Origin: Pseudonocardia sp. N23
GTDB taxonomy: Bacteria; Actinomycetota; Actinomycetes; Mycobacteriales; Pseudonocardiaceae
Length of the DNA stretch: 64,000 bases
Direction of reading: 5' to 3'
Assembly (NCBI RefSeq): GCF_002583555.1
Contig: NZ_BEGX01000048.1
Coordinates: 1-64,000 of the forward strand
Under the pieces are notes generated by a model. The model was not told where the DNA came from. It made no database searches and saw only the letters and a list, made by a program, of their open reading frames with translations. Positions 50,305-61,136 of the stretch are shown piece by piece; position 1 is the stretch's first letter, and each line of letters begins with the position of its first letter. The translations under genes and the position numbers were made by a program.

Positions 50305-51474
50305 TCAGATCGCCGTCGCCTCGTTGCGGGCGATCTCGTGGGCGAGCACGTCGGAGAACGTGAACGTTCCCGTCGGGTGGTCGTCCTGGCCGAGCAGGTA
50401 GAGGCGCTTGACCGCGACGAGGATGCCCTCGGCGACGATGTCACGGAACTCGGCGTTGAGCAGCTTGCGCCGGTCGCCGATGTTGGTCAGGTAGCCGACC
50501 TCGACGCGGACCGTCGGCATCCTGGTGAGGCGCAACAGTTCCCAGGTGCGACCCTGGCTGCCGCAGTCGAGCATCGATGTCCGGCTCAGCAGCTCGCGCT
50601 GGATGAGCCCGGCGAGCGCCTCCCCCACTGTGGAGGTCGGGCCGGAGCCACTGCCGAAGTGGAAGGTCGCGAGGCCCTGCGCATGCATGCTGCGGTTGGC
50701 GTCGGTGTGCAGCGACAGCACGAGATCTGCGCCCGCGGTGTTGGCGAAGGCGGCCCGCTCGGCCTCGGGCGGGCACGTGTCCTCCCGGCGGGTGAGGATC
50801 GCCTCCATGCCAGTGGCCGCCATCCGGCCGACGAGGCGACGAGCGAGGTCCCACATCAGGTCGGCCTCGGCCACACCGCTGTTGACGACGCCGCGGTCCG
50901 CGCCGCCGTGGCCCGGGTCGACGATGATGCGCTTGCCGCGCATCCGGGGCCCGGCGCGGCGCAGGAGCTCCTGCTCGCGCAGCAGGCCCGGACGGCCGCC
51001 GGTGACCTTGCGGCCCAGCTGGCGCAGCGCCCGCAGCGTCTGCGGGCCGCACACGCCGTCGGAGGCCAGGCCGTAGTCGCGCTGGAAGGCCTTGAGGCCG
51101 CGCTCGGTGAGGTCGTCGAACACACCGCTGGGGCGGCCGACGTCGTAGCCCAGCTCGAGGAGCCGCTCCTGCAGGGTGACGACGTCGTCGCCACTCATGG
51201 GCGCCGACACGAGCAGGGCCAGCATCCGGTCGCCGAGCTTCCAGCCTGCCTCGCGCAGCGCGCGGTAGGTGGCGGGGCCGACGATGCCGTCGGTGATGAG
51301 CCCGCGGCGCTGCTGGAAGGCGCGCACGGCGTGCTCGACGTCGGCGTCGAAGGTGAACTCCGCGGGTGAGCCGGCAGGAGGCTCCGGCTCCCCGGAGGAC
51401 AGCCCCAGACGCACGAGCATCCCCCGGATCTCGGCGACCGCCGGACCGCTGTCTCCGCGGCGGAGCAAATGCAT
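50305..51474 (-). CDS. cwlM: CwlM-like N-acetylmuramoyl-L-alanine amidase with two peptidoglycan-binding domains
   Basis: A 389-residue protein with two N-terminal peptidoglycan-binding repeats (AFQQRRGLITDGIVGPATYR and AFQRDYGLASDGVCGPQTLR) and an Amidase_3 domain. The zinc and catalytic residues are all visible: His in VDPGHGG, Glu in GVAEADLMW, His in SLHTDAN, Glu in RVEVGYLTN. In mycobacteria the CwlM homologue works mainly in the cytoplasm as a phosphorylated activator of MurA; no signal peptide is seen here either. The ATG at 51474 is preferred because it begins MHLLRRGDSG as in the family. It lies beside trxA as in related genomes. Confidence 0.9.
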   Translation of the reverse strand: MHLLRRGDSGPAVAEIRGMLVRLGLSSGEPEPPAGSPAEFTFDADVEHAVRAFQQRRGLITDGIVGPATYRALREAGWKLGDRMLALLVSAPMSGDDVVTLQERLLELGYDVGRPSGVFDDLTERGLKAFQRDYGLASDGVCGPQTLRALRQLGRKVTGGRPGLLREQELLRRAGPRMRGKRIIVDPGHGGADRGVVNSGVAEADLMWDLARRLVGRMAATGMEAILTRREDTCPPEAERAAFANTAGADLVLSLHTDANRSMHAQGLATFHFGSGSGPTSTVGEALAGLIQRELLSRTSMLDCGSQGRTWELLRLTRMPTVRVEVGYLTNIGDRRKLLNAEFRDIVAEGILVAVKRLYLLGQDDHPTGTFTFSDVLAHEIARNEATAI

Positions 51475-51629
51475 GCACCCTCGCTCGATCGTCGTCAGTC
51501 CGCCGCCGTCGGCGTGCGGCCGCGGCCCATTCTGCCCTGCGCCACCCCGACCGGGGGACAGCGGGGCGTGCACGGGCGTGTCCTCGTCGTGACCTGCGGT
51601 GTTCGCAACGGCCCCGTCCCGGACGTGCA

Positions 51630-51660
51630 ACCGGCCGGTTCCCGCTGGGAACCGGCCGGT
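51630..51660 (-). terminator. Strong hairpin terminator after trxA
   Basis: ACCGGCCGGTTCCC (51630-51643), a GCT loop and GGGAACCGGCCGGT (51647-51660) form a perfect 14-bp stem 26 bp beyond the trxA stop. There is no U-tract, as is usual in actinobacteria. Confidence 0.85.
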
Positions 51661-51685
51661 CCGTTGCCGAACGATCGTTCTCGGC

Positions 51686-52015
51686 TCAGCCGAGGTAGTC
51701 GGCGAGGTCGGAGAGCAGTGCGGCCTTCGGGCGGGCACCGACGATCGTCTTGACCGGCTTGCCGTCCTTGAACAGGATCATGGTCGGGATCGACATGACC
51801 TGGTAGGCGGCGGCGGTCTTCGAGTTGACGTCGATGTCGAGCTTCGCGACGGTCAGCTTGTCGGCGTGCTCGCCCGCGATCTCGTCGAGGACGGGGGCGA
51901 CCATCTTGCACGGGCCGCACCACGTGGCCCAGAAGTCGACGAGGACGGTCTTGTCGCTGTTGATGACGTCGGCCTCGAACGAGGCGTCCGTGACGTCGAC
52001 GGTGTTGTTGCCCAT
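51686..52015 (-). CDS. trxA: Thioredoxin
   Basis: A 109-residue thioredoxin with the active site [10 protein letters not shown] and the fold markers VLVDFWA and [20 protein letters not shown]. It reduces protein disulfides using TrxB. It is 41 bp after trxB in one operon and ends at a strong hairpin. Confidence 0.97.
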   Translation of the reverse strand: MGNNTVDVTDASFEADVINSDKTVLVDFWATWCGPCKMVAPVLDEIAGEHADKLTVAKLDIDVNSKTAAAYQVMSIPTMILFKDGKPVKTIVGARPKAALLSDLADYLG

Positions 52016-52056
52016 CGTGTTCTGCCCTTCGCGGAGATGGTCGGTGGAGTCGGTGG

Positions 52057-53055
52057 TCAGTGCGCCGCGGCCGCGGCTTCGGGGGCGGCGGTGCCGTACC
52101 CGCCGCCGGCCAGCTCGGCCGGGACCGGGGTCTCGGCGAGCCAGCGCTCGGCGTCGATCGCGGCGGAGCAGCCGGAGCCGGCGGCCGTGATGGCCTGCCG
52201 GTAGGTGTGGTCGACGAGGTCGCCACAGGCGAACACGCCCTCGATGGTCGTACGCGTCGACGGCGACTCGACCTTGACGTACCCGTCACCGTCGACGTCG
52301 AGGACCTCGCGCACGAGCGAGCTGCGCGGGTCGTGCCCGATGGCGACGAACATGCCGGTGACGTCGAGCGTCGACTCCTCGCCGGTGACGGTGTCGCGCA
52401 GCCGCAGGTGGGAGACCGATCCGTCGCCGTCGACCCGCAGTACCTCGGAGTTGAGGCGCCACTTGATCTTCGGGTCGTTCTGGGCGCGCTCGAGCATGAT
52501 GCGCGACGACCGGAACTCCTCGCGGCGGTGGATGATCGTCACCGAGCGTGCGAACCGGGTGAGGAAGGTGGCCTCCTCCATCGCGGAGTCGCCACCGCCG
52601 ATGACGGCGATGTCCTGCTCGCGGAAGAAGAAGCCGTCACAGGTCGCGCAGGCCGAGACGCCGCGGCCGAGCAGCTCCTGCTCGCCGGGGACGTTCAGGT
52701 AGCGGGCGGCAGCGCCCATCGCGAGGATGACAGCGCGCGCCGTGAACGTCTGCCCGTGGGCGGTGACGGTCTTGACGGGCCCCTCGAGGTCGACGGAGTC
52801 GACGTCCTCGGAGCGCAGCTCGGCGCCGAAACGCTTGGCCTGGCTTCGCATCTGCTCCATGAGCTCGGGGCCCATGATCCCGTCGGTGAAGCCGGGGTAG
52901 TTCTCGACCTCGGTGGTGGTCATGAGCGCGCCACCGAACTGGGAACCCTCGAACACCAGCGGGTTGAGCTGGGCTCGGGCGGCGTAGACCGCGGCCGTGT
53001 AGCCGGCCGGGCCCGACCCGATGATGATCAGTTCCCGGACGTCGTCGGTGCTCAC
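52057..53055 (-). CDS. trxB: Thioredoxin reductase
   Basis: A 332-residue flavoprotein that passes electrons from NADPH to thioredoxin. It has the FAD loop [20 protein letters not shown], the redox-active CATC in [13 protein letters not shown], the NADPH loop [13 protein letters not shown], and the second FAD motif [19 protein letters not shown]. Length is normal with a slightly longer Ala-rich tail. It is transcribed with trxA. Confidence 0.97.
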   Translation of the reverse strand: MSTDDVRELIIIGSGPAGYTAAVYAARAQLNPLVFEGSQFGGALMTTTEVENYPGFTDGIMGPELMEQMRSQAKRFGAELRSEDVDSVDLEGPVKTVTAHGQTFTARAVILAMGAAARYLNVPGEQELLGRGVSACATCDGFFFREQDIAVIGGGDSAMEEATFLTRFARSVTIIHRREEFRSSRIMLERAQNDPKIKWRLNSEVLRVDGDGSVSHLRLRDTVTGEESTLDVTGMFVAIGHDPRSSLVREVLDVDGDGYVKVESPSTRTTIEGVFACGDLVDHTYRQAITAAGSGCSAAIDAERWLAETPVPAELAGGGYGTAAPEAAAAAH

Positions 53056-53179
53056 CGCGGCGGTCCCTCCTCAGGTAGATCGGACGGAACGAGAAGCTCC
53101 GCATCCGGTCGTAAGAACACGAGTCTAGAAGCGGGCATTCCCCGTTCCGCTGCCGGTCAGGGGGGATCCGGCTCACGTG

Positions 53180-54190
53180 TCACCGGTCGACGGTGCGGTC
53201 GGCCAGTACGCGTCCTCCCCCGGCGCCGCATCCGGGGTCGACGACGAGCAGGCGGAACCGGCCCACCGAGCCGGTGGGCAGGACGAGCAGGACGCCCGGG
53301 ACGCCGTCGACCGCGACCTCCCGGGTCGCGAGTGCGCGGGTCGTAGGGACGCCGACGACGCCGAGGCACGCAGCCTGTCGAGCGGGGTCGCCGAGGGGTC
53401 CGTGAACGGTCTCCGGGGTGCCGACGAGGGCGTGCGTGCCGGGCTGGTCCGGCACAGCGAGGGGCACAGTGGGCGACGGTTGTCCGGCGACCCCGATGAC
53501 GGCGACCCCCGAGAGGACGACGCCCGCGGCGACGGCGGCGAGCAGCAGCCCGCGACCGCGTGACCGGCCGCCCGGACGCTGGCCCCGGCGGCCAGGACCC
53601 CGGGTACCGGACGTCCCGCGGTCCGACCCACCACGGGCCGCACCGGACCGGCAGGGCGCGCCGGGAGCCGGGCCGGACGCGACGCCCGGTCCGGACGCGC
53701 CGGAGGCGGTGGACGGGCCGGTGACGCCGAGGGTGTCGGCCATGCCGGACGTACCGGAAGCATCGGACGTACCGGAAGCGCCGGAGACGTCGGCCGCGCA
53801 GAGAGCGCCGAGAGCGCCGGACCCGCCGGATGCAACTGATGCCCTGGGTGCCCCGAGCAGTCCTCGAGCATCGGGGACGGAGGAGATGCCCTCGACAGCG
53901 GGCACGCCGTGGACGACGGGCTCAGCTGCGGCGGGACCCCTGCGGATCGCGTCGGCGGCGGCGAGGACGGCGTCGCGGAGGTCGTCGGGCATCGACGGCT
54001 GCCCCGGTTCCCCGGGCGAGCGGGAGGGGAGTCCGGCGAGGTCGCGTCGCGTCGCGTCGAGGGCGGCGAACACGGCCGCGGCGCCGGGATCGTCGACGAC
54101 CGCCGCGCACCGCGGACAGGGGCGCTCCCCCGCCGCGACGCACACCGGTGCGGCGTCCCAGATCGACGCGAGGTGCAGGCGGTCGCTCAT
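53180..54190 (-). CDS. Probable anti-sigma-M factor with one membrane helix
   Basis: A 336-residue protein. The N-terminal cytoplasmic part starts MSDRLHLASIWDAAPVCVAA and has CPRCAAVVDD, a cysteine pair that may bind zinc. A long Gly/Ala/Ser/Thr-rich linker leads to one membrane helix (RGLLLAAVAAGVVLSGVAVI) and an outer domain. Its ATG overlaps the sigM stop by one base. This arrangement matches the SigM/anti-SigM pair of mycobacteria and relatives, where the membrane protein holds the sigma factor until a redox or envelope signal. The linker is compositionally repetitive. Confidence 0.75.
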   Translation of the reverse strand: MSDRLHLASIWDAAPVCVAAGERPCPRCAAVVDDPGAAAVFAALDATRRDLAGLPSRSPGEPGQPSMPDDLRDAVLAAADAIRRGPAAAEPVVHGVPAVEGISSVPDARGLLGAPRASVASGGSGALGALCAADVSGASGTSDASGTSGMADTLGVTGPSTASGASGPGVASGPAPGAPCRSGAARGGSDRGTSGTRGPGRRGQRPGGRSRGRGLLLAAVAAGVVLSGVAVIGVAGQPSPTVPLAVPDQPGTHALVGTPETVHGPLGDPARQAACLGVVGVPTTRALATREVAVDGVPGVLLVLPTGSVGRFRLLVVDPGCGAGGGRVLADRTVDR

Positions 54191-54738
54191 CAGTACTCCT
54201 CGCGCAGGTGGCCCAGCAGTTCGGCGAGCCGGAGCCGGCCGCGGGCGCACCGGCTCTTCACGGTCCCGGTAGGGACGTCGAGGATCCGCGCGGCGTCGGC
54301 GACGGGGTGGCCCTGCACGTCGACGAGCTCGATGGCGACCCGTTGCTCGACGGGCAGCAGCGCGAGCGCCTGGACGACGTCGAGGCGCGTGGTGGCGGTG
54401 TGGGACGGATCCGGGCGGCGGTCGGGGACGTCGTGGTCGGGCCACGGTTCGGCGCGACGGGTGCGGTCGCGGCGGAGCCGGTCGATGCAGACGTTGACGA
54501 GGATGCGGTGCAGCCAGGTGCCCAGCGCCGCGTCGCCGCGGAACCCGTCGAGTCGACGAAAAGCCGTGAGCAGGGCTTCCTGTACGGCTTCGCGGGCGTC
54601 CTCGGCGTTGCGCAGGATTCCGACGGCCACCGCCCAGAGGCGGTCGCCGTGGCGGCGCACGAGCTCGACGAACGCCTGCGGGTCGCCCTCGCGATGGGCC
54701 GCGACGAGGGCGACGTCGTCGAGGGCCGGTGCGGACAC
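54190..54738 (-). CDS. sigM: ECF RNA polymerase sigma factor SigM
   Basis: A 182-residue ECF sigma factor. Region 2 spans AFVELVRRHGDRLWAVAVGI to LGTWLHRILVNVCIDRLRRD. Region 4 contains LALLPVEQRVAIELVDVQGH and ARILDVPTGTVKSRCARGRL. It starts at a GTG and overlaps its presumed anti-sigma gene. Its place beside trxB and the pseudokinase/DUF6049 block is that of mycobacterial sigM. Confidence 0.93.
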   Translation of the reverse strand: MSAPALDDVALVAAHREGDPQAFVELVRRHGDRLWAVAVGILRNAEDAREAVQEALLTAFRRLDGFRGDAALGTWLHRILVNVCIDRLRRDRTRRAEPWPDHDVPDRRPDPSHTATTRLDVVQALALLPVEQRVAIELVDVQGHPVADAARILDVPTGTVKSRCARGRLRLAELLGHLREEY

Positions 54739-54815
54739 GGCCGCACGCTACGAAGGATGCCGGGCGCCCCGCGGCGGAACGGGGGGATCGTTCGCGGCCG
54801 CGAACCGGTACCGGA

Positions 54816-56522
54816 TCAGACCCCGGCGCGCTGGAAGGTGACCTCGTTGATCTCGGTCATGTGCTGGTCGTTGTCGTTGCCGAGCTTCGTGATCCAGATC
54901 AGCACGTGCTGCACGGGCTGGCTCTGCGTCAGCGAGATCGGGGTGACGCCGGAGGTGAGCGTGGCGTCGGCGATCGGGACGGTGTCGGCGAAGTCGGCGT
55001 CGGCGGTGGGTGCCGACCGGATCTGGACGACGGTTCCGTCGCTCGGCGAGTTGATCGACAGGCTGGACAGCTGCACCGCGGAGGCGAACGACACCATCAC
55101 GCCGATGCCGGGCTTGAGCACCGGGAACTGCTGGCGGTAGGCGTAGGTGCGCCAGCTGGTGGCGGGGTTGCCGTCGATGACGCGGGAGATGCGTCCGGCG
55201 TTGTCGGGGTCGGCGGTGGTGTCGTAGACCTCGACGCCCGCGGCGGCGACGGAGCTGGTGGCGGCCTGCGGCTGCGGGGGTCCGGCGGCGATGGCGCCCC
55301 CGGGCGCGGCGGGTGCGTCGACGACGATCTTCGGTGCACCCGAGGAGTCGCCGAAGACGGACCCGAGGACGAGCCCGAGGTAGCCGAGTACGACGACGAC
55401 GCCGACGGCGAGGACGCCGAGGCCGAGCATCAGCTTGCGGCGGCGGTCGCGGTCGGTGGGCGCCTTGCGGCGTGCCTGCCAGACGTCGCCGGGTTCGGGG
55501 GGCAGGCCGTCGTGCACCGGGGGGAACAGGGCGTTCTTGTCGTCCTCGGAGACGATCTCGGCGAGCATCCGGTGGACGGCGGCGGCGGTGCGGACGCGCT
55601 GGGTGGAGGTGCCGGCGTGGTCGCCGGCGAGGGCGCCGAGGACGATGGCGTCGAGCGCGACGGGGACGCCGGGCCGGACCTCCGAGGGCGGGACGACGCG
55701 GCCGCCCGGGTCACCGCTGACGAGTCGCTCGGCGGCGGGCATGCCGGCGCGCGCGGCGTCGGCGACCGCGAGCGGCCAGCGGCCGGTGAGCAGCGCGTAG
55801 AGGACGGCGCCGAGGCCGCGGACGTCGTCGTCGGGGGTGACGTCGGGGCGGGCGAGCACGAAGGTGAGCTGGGTGCGGCCGTCGGCGCTGACCCGGACGC
55901 GCTGGGGGTGGTCGCAGCCGAGGACGAGCCCGTGCCGGTGCGCGGCGGCGGCCGCCTCGGCGAGGGGCTCGACCATGCGGGCGGCGGTGAGCGGGCGGAT
56001 CATGCCGTCGGCGAGGACGTCGGAGAGCCCGCGGCCGCCGCACCATTCGCTGACTGCGGCACCGAGGACGTCGGTGGGAAGTGCGGCGCCGCCGGGGGCG
56101 AGCACGTCGAGGAGGCGGGCGGCCCCGGGGTGTTCGAAGCTGCCGGTGCGCAGCGCGCGGACGATCATCTCGCCGGCGCGGGCGGTCCCGTCGGGGTCGT
56201 CGGCGTCCGGGTCGGTGGCGAGCCGGCGCAGCAGGGTGACGGCGACGTCGCGCCGCAGGACGGTGTCCTCGGCGGTCCAGAACTCGGCGCCGGCGGCGGG
56301 CTCGGAGCCCAGCTTGGCGCGCAGCCGGTAGCGGCCGGCGAGCGTGGTGCCTGCGTCGGTGACGGCCGGGTCACCCGGCGCGGAACCGTCGGTCTCCGTC
56401 GTGGGGACCTCGGCCGGGTCGGCGGGCGCGGTCGTCTCGTCGGACGGCCGGCCGGGTTGTGCGGGGACCGTCGCGGTCACGGTGCGCGTGGACGCGGGCC
56501 GGCCCCTTGTCTGCCCGCTCAC
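54816..56522 (-). CDS. Membrane pseudokinase with extracytoplasmic discoidin-like domain (MurJ partner type)
   Basis: A 568-residue protein. After a disordered N-terminus of about 60 residues comes a kinase-like fold (AGRYRLRAKLGSEPAAGAEF, then DVRGLGAVLYALLTGRWPLA). The catalytic HRD and DFG motifs are missing: AHRHGLVLGCDHPQRV stands where HRDLKPxN should be. One membrane helix follows (KLMLGLGVLAVGVVVVLGYL), then a C-terminal beta-sandwich like F5/8 or discoidin domains (RVIDGNPATSWRTYAYRQQF). In mycobacteria the same two domains form the C-terminal part of MviN/MurJ, where the pseudokinase is controlled by PknB and FhaA. Here it stands alone and no murJ is adjacent. Confidence 0.85.
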   Translation of the reverse strand: MSGQTRGRPASTRTVTATVPAQPGRPSDETTAPADPAEVPTTETDGSAPGDPAVTDAGTTLAGRYRLRAKLGSEPAAGAEFWTAEDTVLRRDVAVTLLRRLATDPDADDPDGTARAGEMIVRALRTGSFEHPGAARLLDVLAPGGAALPTDVLGAAVSEWCGGRGLSDVLADGMIRPLTAARMVEPLAEAAAAAHRHGLVLGCDHPQRVRVSADGRTQLTFVLARPDVTPDDDVRGLGAVLYALLTGRWPLAVADAARAGMPAAERLVSGDPGGRVVPPSEVRPGVPVALDAIVLGALAGDHAGTSTQRVRTAAAVHRMLAEIVSEDDKNALFPPVHDGLPPEPGDVWQARRKAPTDRDRRRKLMLGLGVLAVGVVVVLGYLGLVLGSVFGDSSGAPKIVVDAPAAPGGAIAAGPPQPQAATSSVAAAGVEVYDTTADPDNAGRISRVIDGNPATSWRTYAYRQQFPVLKPGIGVMVSFASAVQLSSLSINSPSDGTVVQIRSAPTADADFADTVPIADATLTSGVTPISLTQSQPVQHVLIWITKLGNDNDQHMTEINEVTFQRAGV

Positions 56523-56672
56523 CAGCGACGCCTCCCCCCACCGGACGCTGCTTCACGCCCGGTCACATTCCCCCGGCGGCCAGACTACGACAGGGGCGGC
56601 CCCTGCGGGGAGCAGTCGCTCCGGGCGCGTCGGGTGCGTTTCCACACGACGACGCAACCGTTCGTGTTCTCG

Positions 56673-58979
56673 TCACTCTGTCCTGATCGGGACGGTGGGG
56701 CCGGTTCCCGCAGGCTCGGATGCGGACGCGCCCTCCTCCCCCGGGCCGGGCAGGCCGCCCGGCCCGGGGCCGCGACCGCGGTCCGGACCGTCCGGCGGCC
56801 CCGACCGGTCCCGGGCGCGGCGCACGATCCGGCGGATCACGAGCAGGACGAGCAGGGCACCGGCGATCACGGTCAGCCACACCGTCACGGTCCCGTACGC
56901 GGTGGAGCGGACCTGTAGCCGCGTGGGCGGGCCGAGGTCGCCGCCGGTGGGGGTCTGGACGATGGCGTCGACGGCGAACTGTCCGGCGCGGACGACCTGC
57001 GCGCTGACCCGGACCTGGATGCGCCCCAGCGGTGGGATGCGCTGGTCGGGGATGGGCGTGACCTGCAGGCCTGCGGTGCTGGCGATGACGATGCGCACGT
57101 CGAGCGCCACGGGCAGGCCGTTGGACACCGTCATCAGCAGCGGGGCGTCGGACGTGCCCAGTGAGTACGGCCCGGGCGGTTCGAGGACGCGGACGGTGCC
57201 GCGGAGCTCGTCGAGGCGTGTCGAGGCCAGGTCGGCGAACCGGGAGGCGAGCGCCGGCCGGCCGCGCCAGGTGGCGGAGACGGGACGCAGCATCGCGCGG
57301 CGCAGCGGGACGAACACGTCGTCGGGGGTGACGTCGGCACCGGGGTCGGCGACGGCGGCCGTGGCCACGGAGTCGATCTCGCCGACGAGGGTCCGGGTGC
57401 GGTCGACGAGCGTCGTCGGCACCTCCTCGGCACCGGCGCCGATCGGGTAGAGCAGCGACGTGGGGCGGCCCGTCGCGCCACTGGTGGTGAGGGGGCGCGG
57501 GGTGAGCAGGCCGCGCTCGGTCATCAGCGTGACCGCGGACAGCAGGGCGTCGGCCCCGACGCCCTCGGCGCCCCACAGGTGGGGCGGGGCGAGCAGGATC
57601 GGCGGCCGGCTGCCCTGTCCCGACGGCGAGGTCGCCCGGAACGCGAGCGCGCCGATGAGGTCCTGGGTCGAGAGCGGGGTGGCGACGGCGGCGCGTGAGC
57701 TGGTCACGGGGGCGCCGGGGGTGGTGGGTGCGTCGGCAGGGGTGGCCGCGGAGGTGAGCAGGTCGTCGGAGAGGGCGGCGCCGGGGCCGCCGTCGAGGGC
57801 CACGACGCCGGTGCGGCCGGCCTCGCTGACGGCGCCGGAGGACAGGACGAGGCCGCCGAGGCGTTCGGGTCCGGCGAGGGCGGCGAGGGTCTCGTCGTCG
57901 ATGACGCCGTCGGCCGGCCAGAGCAGCGTGTTCTGCAGGGGGGTGTCGAGGATGTCGGCGGCGACCTCCCGGCCCGCCTCGACGGCCCGGACGGCGGCGT
58001 CCTCGTCACCTCCCCTCGTCAGCGCCACGAGGTCGGCGTCGGCGAACGGGAGTGCGACGACGCAGCCGCCGCGCAACGTGGTCGTCACTCCGGCGAGCCA
58101 GGCGCGGGCGACGTCGGTGCCGGTCCCGGGGCCGACGGTGCCGTCGGGTGCGCGGACCTGGTAGCCGTCGGCCATCGCCTGTGCGGTCTGCAGCAGGTCG
58201 GGATCGACGGCGACGCAGATCCCGTTGCGCAGCGGCGAGCCGGCCGGCGCACGTTGGGCGAGTGCGCCGACGAGGCCGTTGAGCCGTCCGCCCGCGGCGA
58301 AGGAACGGGCCAGGTCGTCATCGGTGAGGGTGGTGGTCTCGCCGGGGACGCCGGGCAGCCGGTGCGGGACGTCGACGATCGGGTAGAGCATCGTGAACGG
58401 CCGTGCGGCACCGGTGGCCGGGGCGTCGACCGGTTCGGCGAGCGCGCCGCCGACGACCGCGGCGGGCAGCGACAGCACCGGCAGCAGCAGGCGGGTCGCG
58501 GCGAGCCGGGCCCGTGGCCGGCCCTCGGGTTCGCCGTTGACGTTCACCAGCAGCGGGTAGGTGCCGGGCGAGTCGATGCCGAGCCCGGTGCCGGTGGTCT
58601 CGCGCAGTGGCGCGTCGACGCGGACGGACGTGCTGGCGCCGGGGGCGAGGGTCCCGGGCAGGTCGACGAAGGCCGGGGACACCGCGTCGGTGCCGGCGCG
58701 GCCGTCGAGAGCGGCCTCGACGTCGGAGTCGGCGCGCAGCGGGTCACCGCGCTGCAGCCGGACGGCGAGCCCGGACACGGGCACGTCACCGGTGTTCGTG
58801 ACGGTTCCCGTCACTGTGACGAGAGACGGGCCGTCGGACGTCCCGACGCGAGGGGTGAGCTGGTCGAGCGCGAGCTGCAGCGACACGGTCGGGTCGCCCG
58901 GCGCCGCGGTCGCGGAACCGGCGAACGGCCCGGCGAGGAGGAGCAACGCGATCGCGACCAGGGCCGCGACCGGCCTCAC
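56673..58979 (-). CDS. DUF6049 family secreted membrane-anchored protein
   Basis: A 768-residue protein with an N-terminal signal peptide ([20 protein letters not shown]), a long extracytoplasmic region that opens with a beta-sandwich-like domain, and one C-terminal membrane helix ([20 protein letters not shown]) followed by a basic, proline-rich tail. The family (mycobacterial Rv3909-like) is conserved next to murJ and is thought to serve cell-wall synthesis; its function is unproven. It overlaps the NUDIX gene by ATGA, as in relatives. Confidence 0.85.
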   Translation of the reverse strand: MRPVAALVAIALLLLAGPFAGSATAAPGDPTVSLQLALDQLTPRVGTSDGPSLVTVTGTVTNTGDVPVSGLAVRLQRGDPLRADSDVEAALDGRAGTDAVSPAFVDLPGTLAPGASTSVRVDAPLRETTGTGLGIDSPGTYPLLVNVNGEPEGRPRARLAATRLLLPVLSLPAAVVGGALAEPVDAPATGAARPFTMLYPIVDVPHRLPGVPGETTTLTDDDLARSFAAGGRLNGLVGALAQRAPAGSPLRNGICVAVDPDLLQTAQAMADGYQVRAPDGTVGPGTGTDVARAWLAGVTTTLRGGCVVALPFADADLVALTRGGDEDAAVRAVEAGREVAADILDTPLQNTLLWPADGVIDDETLAALAGPERLGGLVLSSGAVSEAGRTGVVALDGGPGAALSDDLLTSAATPADAPTTPGAPVTSSRAAVATPLSTQDLIGALAFRATSPSGQGSRPPILLAPPHLWGAEGVGADALLSAVTLMTERGLLTPRPLTTSGATGRPTSLLYPIGAGAEEVPTTLVDRTRTLVGEIDSVATAAVADPGADVTPDDVFVPLRRAMLRPVSATWRGRPALASRFADLASTRLDELRGTVRVLEPPGPYSLGTSDAPLLMTVSNGLPVALDVRIVIASTAGLQVTPIPDQRIPPLGRIQVRVSAQVVRAGQFAVDAIVQTPTGGDLGPPTRLQVRSTAYGTVTVWLTVIAGALLVLLVIRRIVRRARDRSGPPDGPDRGRGPGPGGLPGPGEEGASASEPAGTGPTVPIRTE

Positions 58980-59470
58980 GCCGACTCCTCCAGCAACTGC
59001 GTGGCCCGCCGGATCAACCGCCGTTCGTCGGCGTAGGCGAGGCGCGACTCGAGCTCGGCGAGGGGCACCCAGGCCACCTCCGACACCTCGATGTCGAGAT
59101 CGGACAACTCACCACCGAGCGCGCGCATGAGGTAGTGGTGCACGGTCTTGTGCACGCGTCTGTCCTCGGCGACGAACCAGAAGTCGATGGTGCCCAGGGG
59201 TGCGACCACCCGACCGATGATGCCGGTCTCCTCCTCGACCTCGCGCACCGCCGCCTGTTCCGCCGTCTCACCAGCCTCGATGTGACCCTTGGGCAACGAC
59301 CACAGCAACCGGCCACGACGGTCGAGCCGGCCGATCACCGCGGCGACACCGAGGGCGTGGTCGACGACCAGACCACCCGCGGACGTCTCGTCGACGGTGC
59401 GCAACCGGCGCCTGCGCTCCGGGGGACGGCTCGCGCGGCGCCCTCCTGAGCGACCGCGCGAGGTGGACAT
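58976..59470 (-). CDS. NUDIX hydrolase (MutT4-like)
   Basis: A 164-residue hydrolase with a complete Nudix box: [20 protein letters not shown] followed by TGI. The basic N-terminus ([20 protein letters not shown]) and the start of the fold ([14 protein letters not shown]) match the mycobacterial MutT4 type beside pcnA. The substrate may be a diphosphate-linked nucleotide. The ATG at 59470 is chosen because it begins the family N-terminus. It diverges from the CCA-adding enzyme gene, with 127 bp between. Confidence 0.9.
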   Translation of the reverse strand: MSTSRGRSGGRRASRPPERRRRLRTVDETSAGGLVVDHALGVAAVIGRLDRRGRLLWSLPKGHIEAGETAEQAAVREVEEETGIIGRVVAPLGTIDFWFVAEDRRVHKTVHHYLMRALGGELSDLDIEVSEVAWVPLAELESRLAYADERRLIRRATQLLEESA

Positions 59471-59597
59471 GGCCTGATGGTAACGATCCGGGGCTGGTCC
59501 GGCCCGCTTCCCGACGTCGCCGGGCGGGCCGGACCTCACGGACCACTCGGGAGGTGACTTCCCGGCGGCGCCGACGCGTTCCCTAGACTGGCCCGCC

Positions 59598-61133
59598 GTG
59601 TCTTCCCCGTTGTTGATCCCCGGCTCGTCGGCGTCCACCTCCGCGGTGAGTGCCGACGCGATCTCCGGCACCACCGAGCGGCAGGGTCACGCCTCGGATG
59701 ACGCCGCACTGCGACGCGCCCAGGAGAATGCCCTCGTGGAAATGCTCGCCATCCCTGCGGTCGCCGACGAGATCGGTGAACGCTTCCGTGCGGCGGGCCA
59801 CCAGCTCTACCTCGTGGGCGGCAGCGTCCGCGACGCACTGCTCGGGCGTGGCGGGGAGGACCTCGACTTCACGACGGACGCGCGCCCCCCGCAGATCGCC
59901 GCCCTGCTCGCCGGCTGGGCCGACACGATCTGGGACACCGGCATCGAGTTCGGCACCCTCGGCGCCCGCCGCGGCGACCACGTCCTGGAGATCACGACGT
60001 TCCGCGCCGACGCCTACGACCGCGTCGGCCGCAACCCCGTGGTCCGCTTCGGCGACTCCATCGACGGCGACCTCGTCCGCCGCGACTTCACCGTCAACGC
60101 CATGGCGGTCGAGGTGCACGCCCCGAACGGCGATCGGCGTTTCGTCGACCCGCACGGCGGGCTGGCCGCACTCGCCGCGGGCACCCTCGACACCCCGGCG
60201 ACACCGCAGGAGTCCTTCGCCGACGACCCGCTGCGGATGCTGCGGTGCGCCCGGTTCGTCTCCCAGCTCGGGTTCGCGCCCGCGCCGCGCGTCGTCGAGG
60301 CGATGACGGAGATGGCGGCGCAGCTCGCCAGGATCACCAAGGAACGGGTCCAGGCCGAGTTCTCCAAGCTGATCCTGGGCGCCCACCCGCGGCGCGCGAT
60401 CGAGCTCATGGTCGACACCGAGCTGGCCGAGCAGGTCGTCCCGGAGGTGCCGGCGATGCGCCTCGCGATCGACGAGCACATGCAGCACAAGGACGTCTAC
60501 ACGCACTCGCTGGTCGTGTTGGAGCAGGCGATCGAGCGTGAGGACGACGGCCCGGACCTCGTGCTGCGCCTGGCCGCGCTGCTGCACGACATCGGCAAGC
60601 CCGACACCCGCCGCAAGGAGCCCGACGGCCGGGTGAGCTTCCACCACCACGAGGTCGTCGGCGCGAAGATGGTGCGCCGCCGGCTGCGCGAGATGCGGTA
60701 CCCGAAGGTCGTCGTCGACGAGGTTGCGCAGCTGGTGTTCCTGCACCTGCGCTTCCACGGCTACGGCAACGGCGAGTGGACCGACTCGGCGGTGCGCCGC
60801 TACGTCACCGACGCCGGCCCGCTGCTGGAGCGGCTGCACCGCCTCGTCCGTTCCGACAGCACGACGCGCAACCGCCGCCGGGCCGCGGCCCTGCAGCGCA
60901 GCTACGACTCGCTCGAGGACCGGATCACCGCGCTGCGAGCCCAGGAGGAGCTCGACGCGATCCGCCCCGACCTCGACGGGAACGCGATCATGGAGCTGCT
61001 CGGGCTGCCGCCGGGCCCGCTCGTCGGCAAGGCGTACAAGCACCTGCTGTCGCTGCGGATGGACCGCGGCCCGCTGGCGCACGACGAGGCGGTCGCCGAG
61101 CTGCGGACGTGGGCGTCGGAGAACGGCGTCTGA
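59598..61133 (+). CDS. pcnA: CCA tRNA nucleotidyltransferase
   Basis: A 511-residue class II nucleotidyltransferase that adds or repairs the CCA end of tRNA. The head has [12 protein letters not shown] and the catalytic DLDFTTDA, followed by [11 protein letters not shown] and [19 protein letters not shown]. The body contains an HD domain ([15 protein letters not shown], then [18 protein letters not shown]), as is usual for actinobacterial enzymes. The first 45 residues are a non-conserved extension from a GTG start; a start nearer [14 protein letters not shown] is possible. Confidence 0.95.
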   Translation: MSSPLLIPGSSASTSAVSADAISGTTERQGHASDDAALRRAQENALVEMLAIPAVADEIGERFRAAGHQLYLVGGSVRDALLGRGGEDLDFTTDARPPQIAALLAGWADTIWDTGIEFGTLGARRGDHVLEITTFRADAYDRVGRNPVVRFGDSIDGDLVRRDFTVNAMAVEVHAPNGDRRFVDPHGGLAALAAGTLDTPATPQESFADDPLRMLRCARFVSQLGFAPAPRVVEAMTEMAAQLARITKERVQAEFSKLILGAHPRRAIELMVDTELAEQVVPEVPAMRLAIDEHMQHKDVYTHSLVVLEQAIEREDDGPDLVLRLAALLHDIGKPDTRRKEPDGRVSFHHHEVVGAKMVRRRLREMRYPKVVVDEVAQLVFLHLRFHGYGNGEWTDSAVRRYVTDAGPLLERLHRLVRSDSTTRNRRRAAALQRSYDSLEDRITALRAQEELDAIRPDLDGNAIMELLGLPPGPLVGKAYKHLLSLRMDRGPLAHDEAVAELRTWASENGV

Positions 61134-61136
61134 CCC

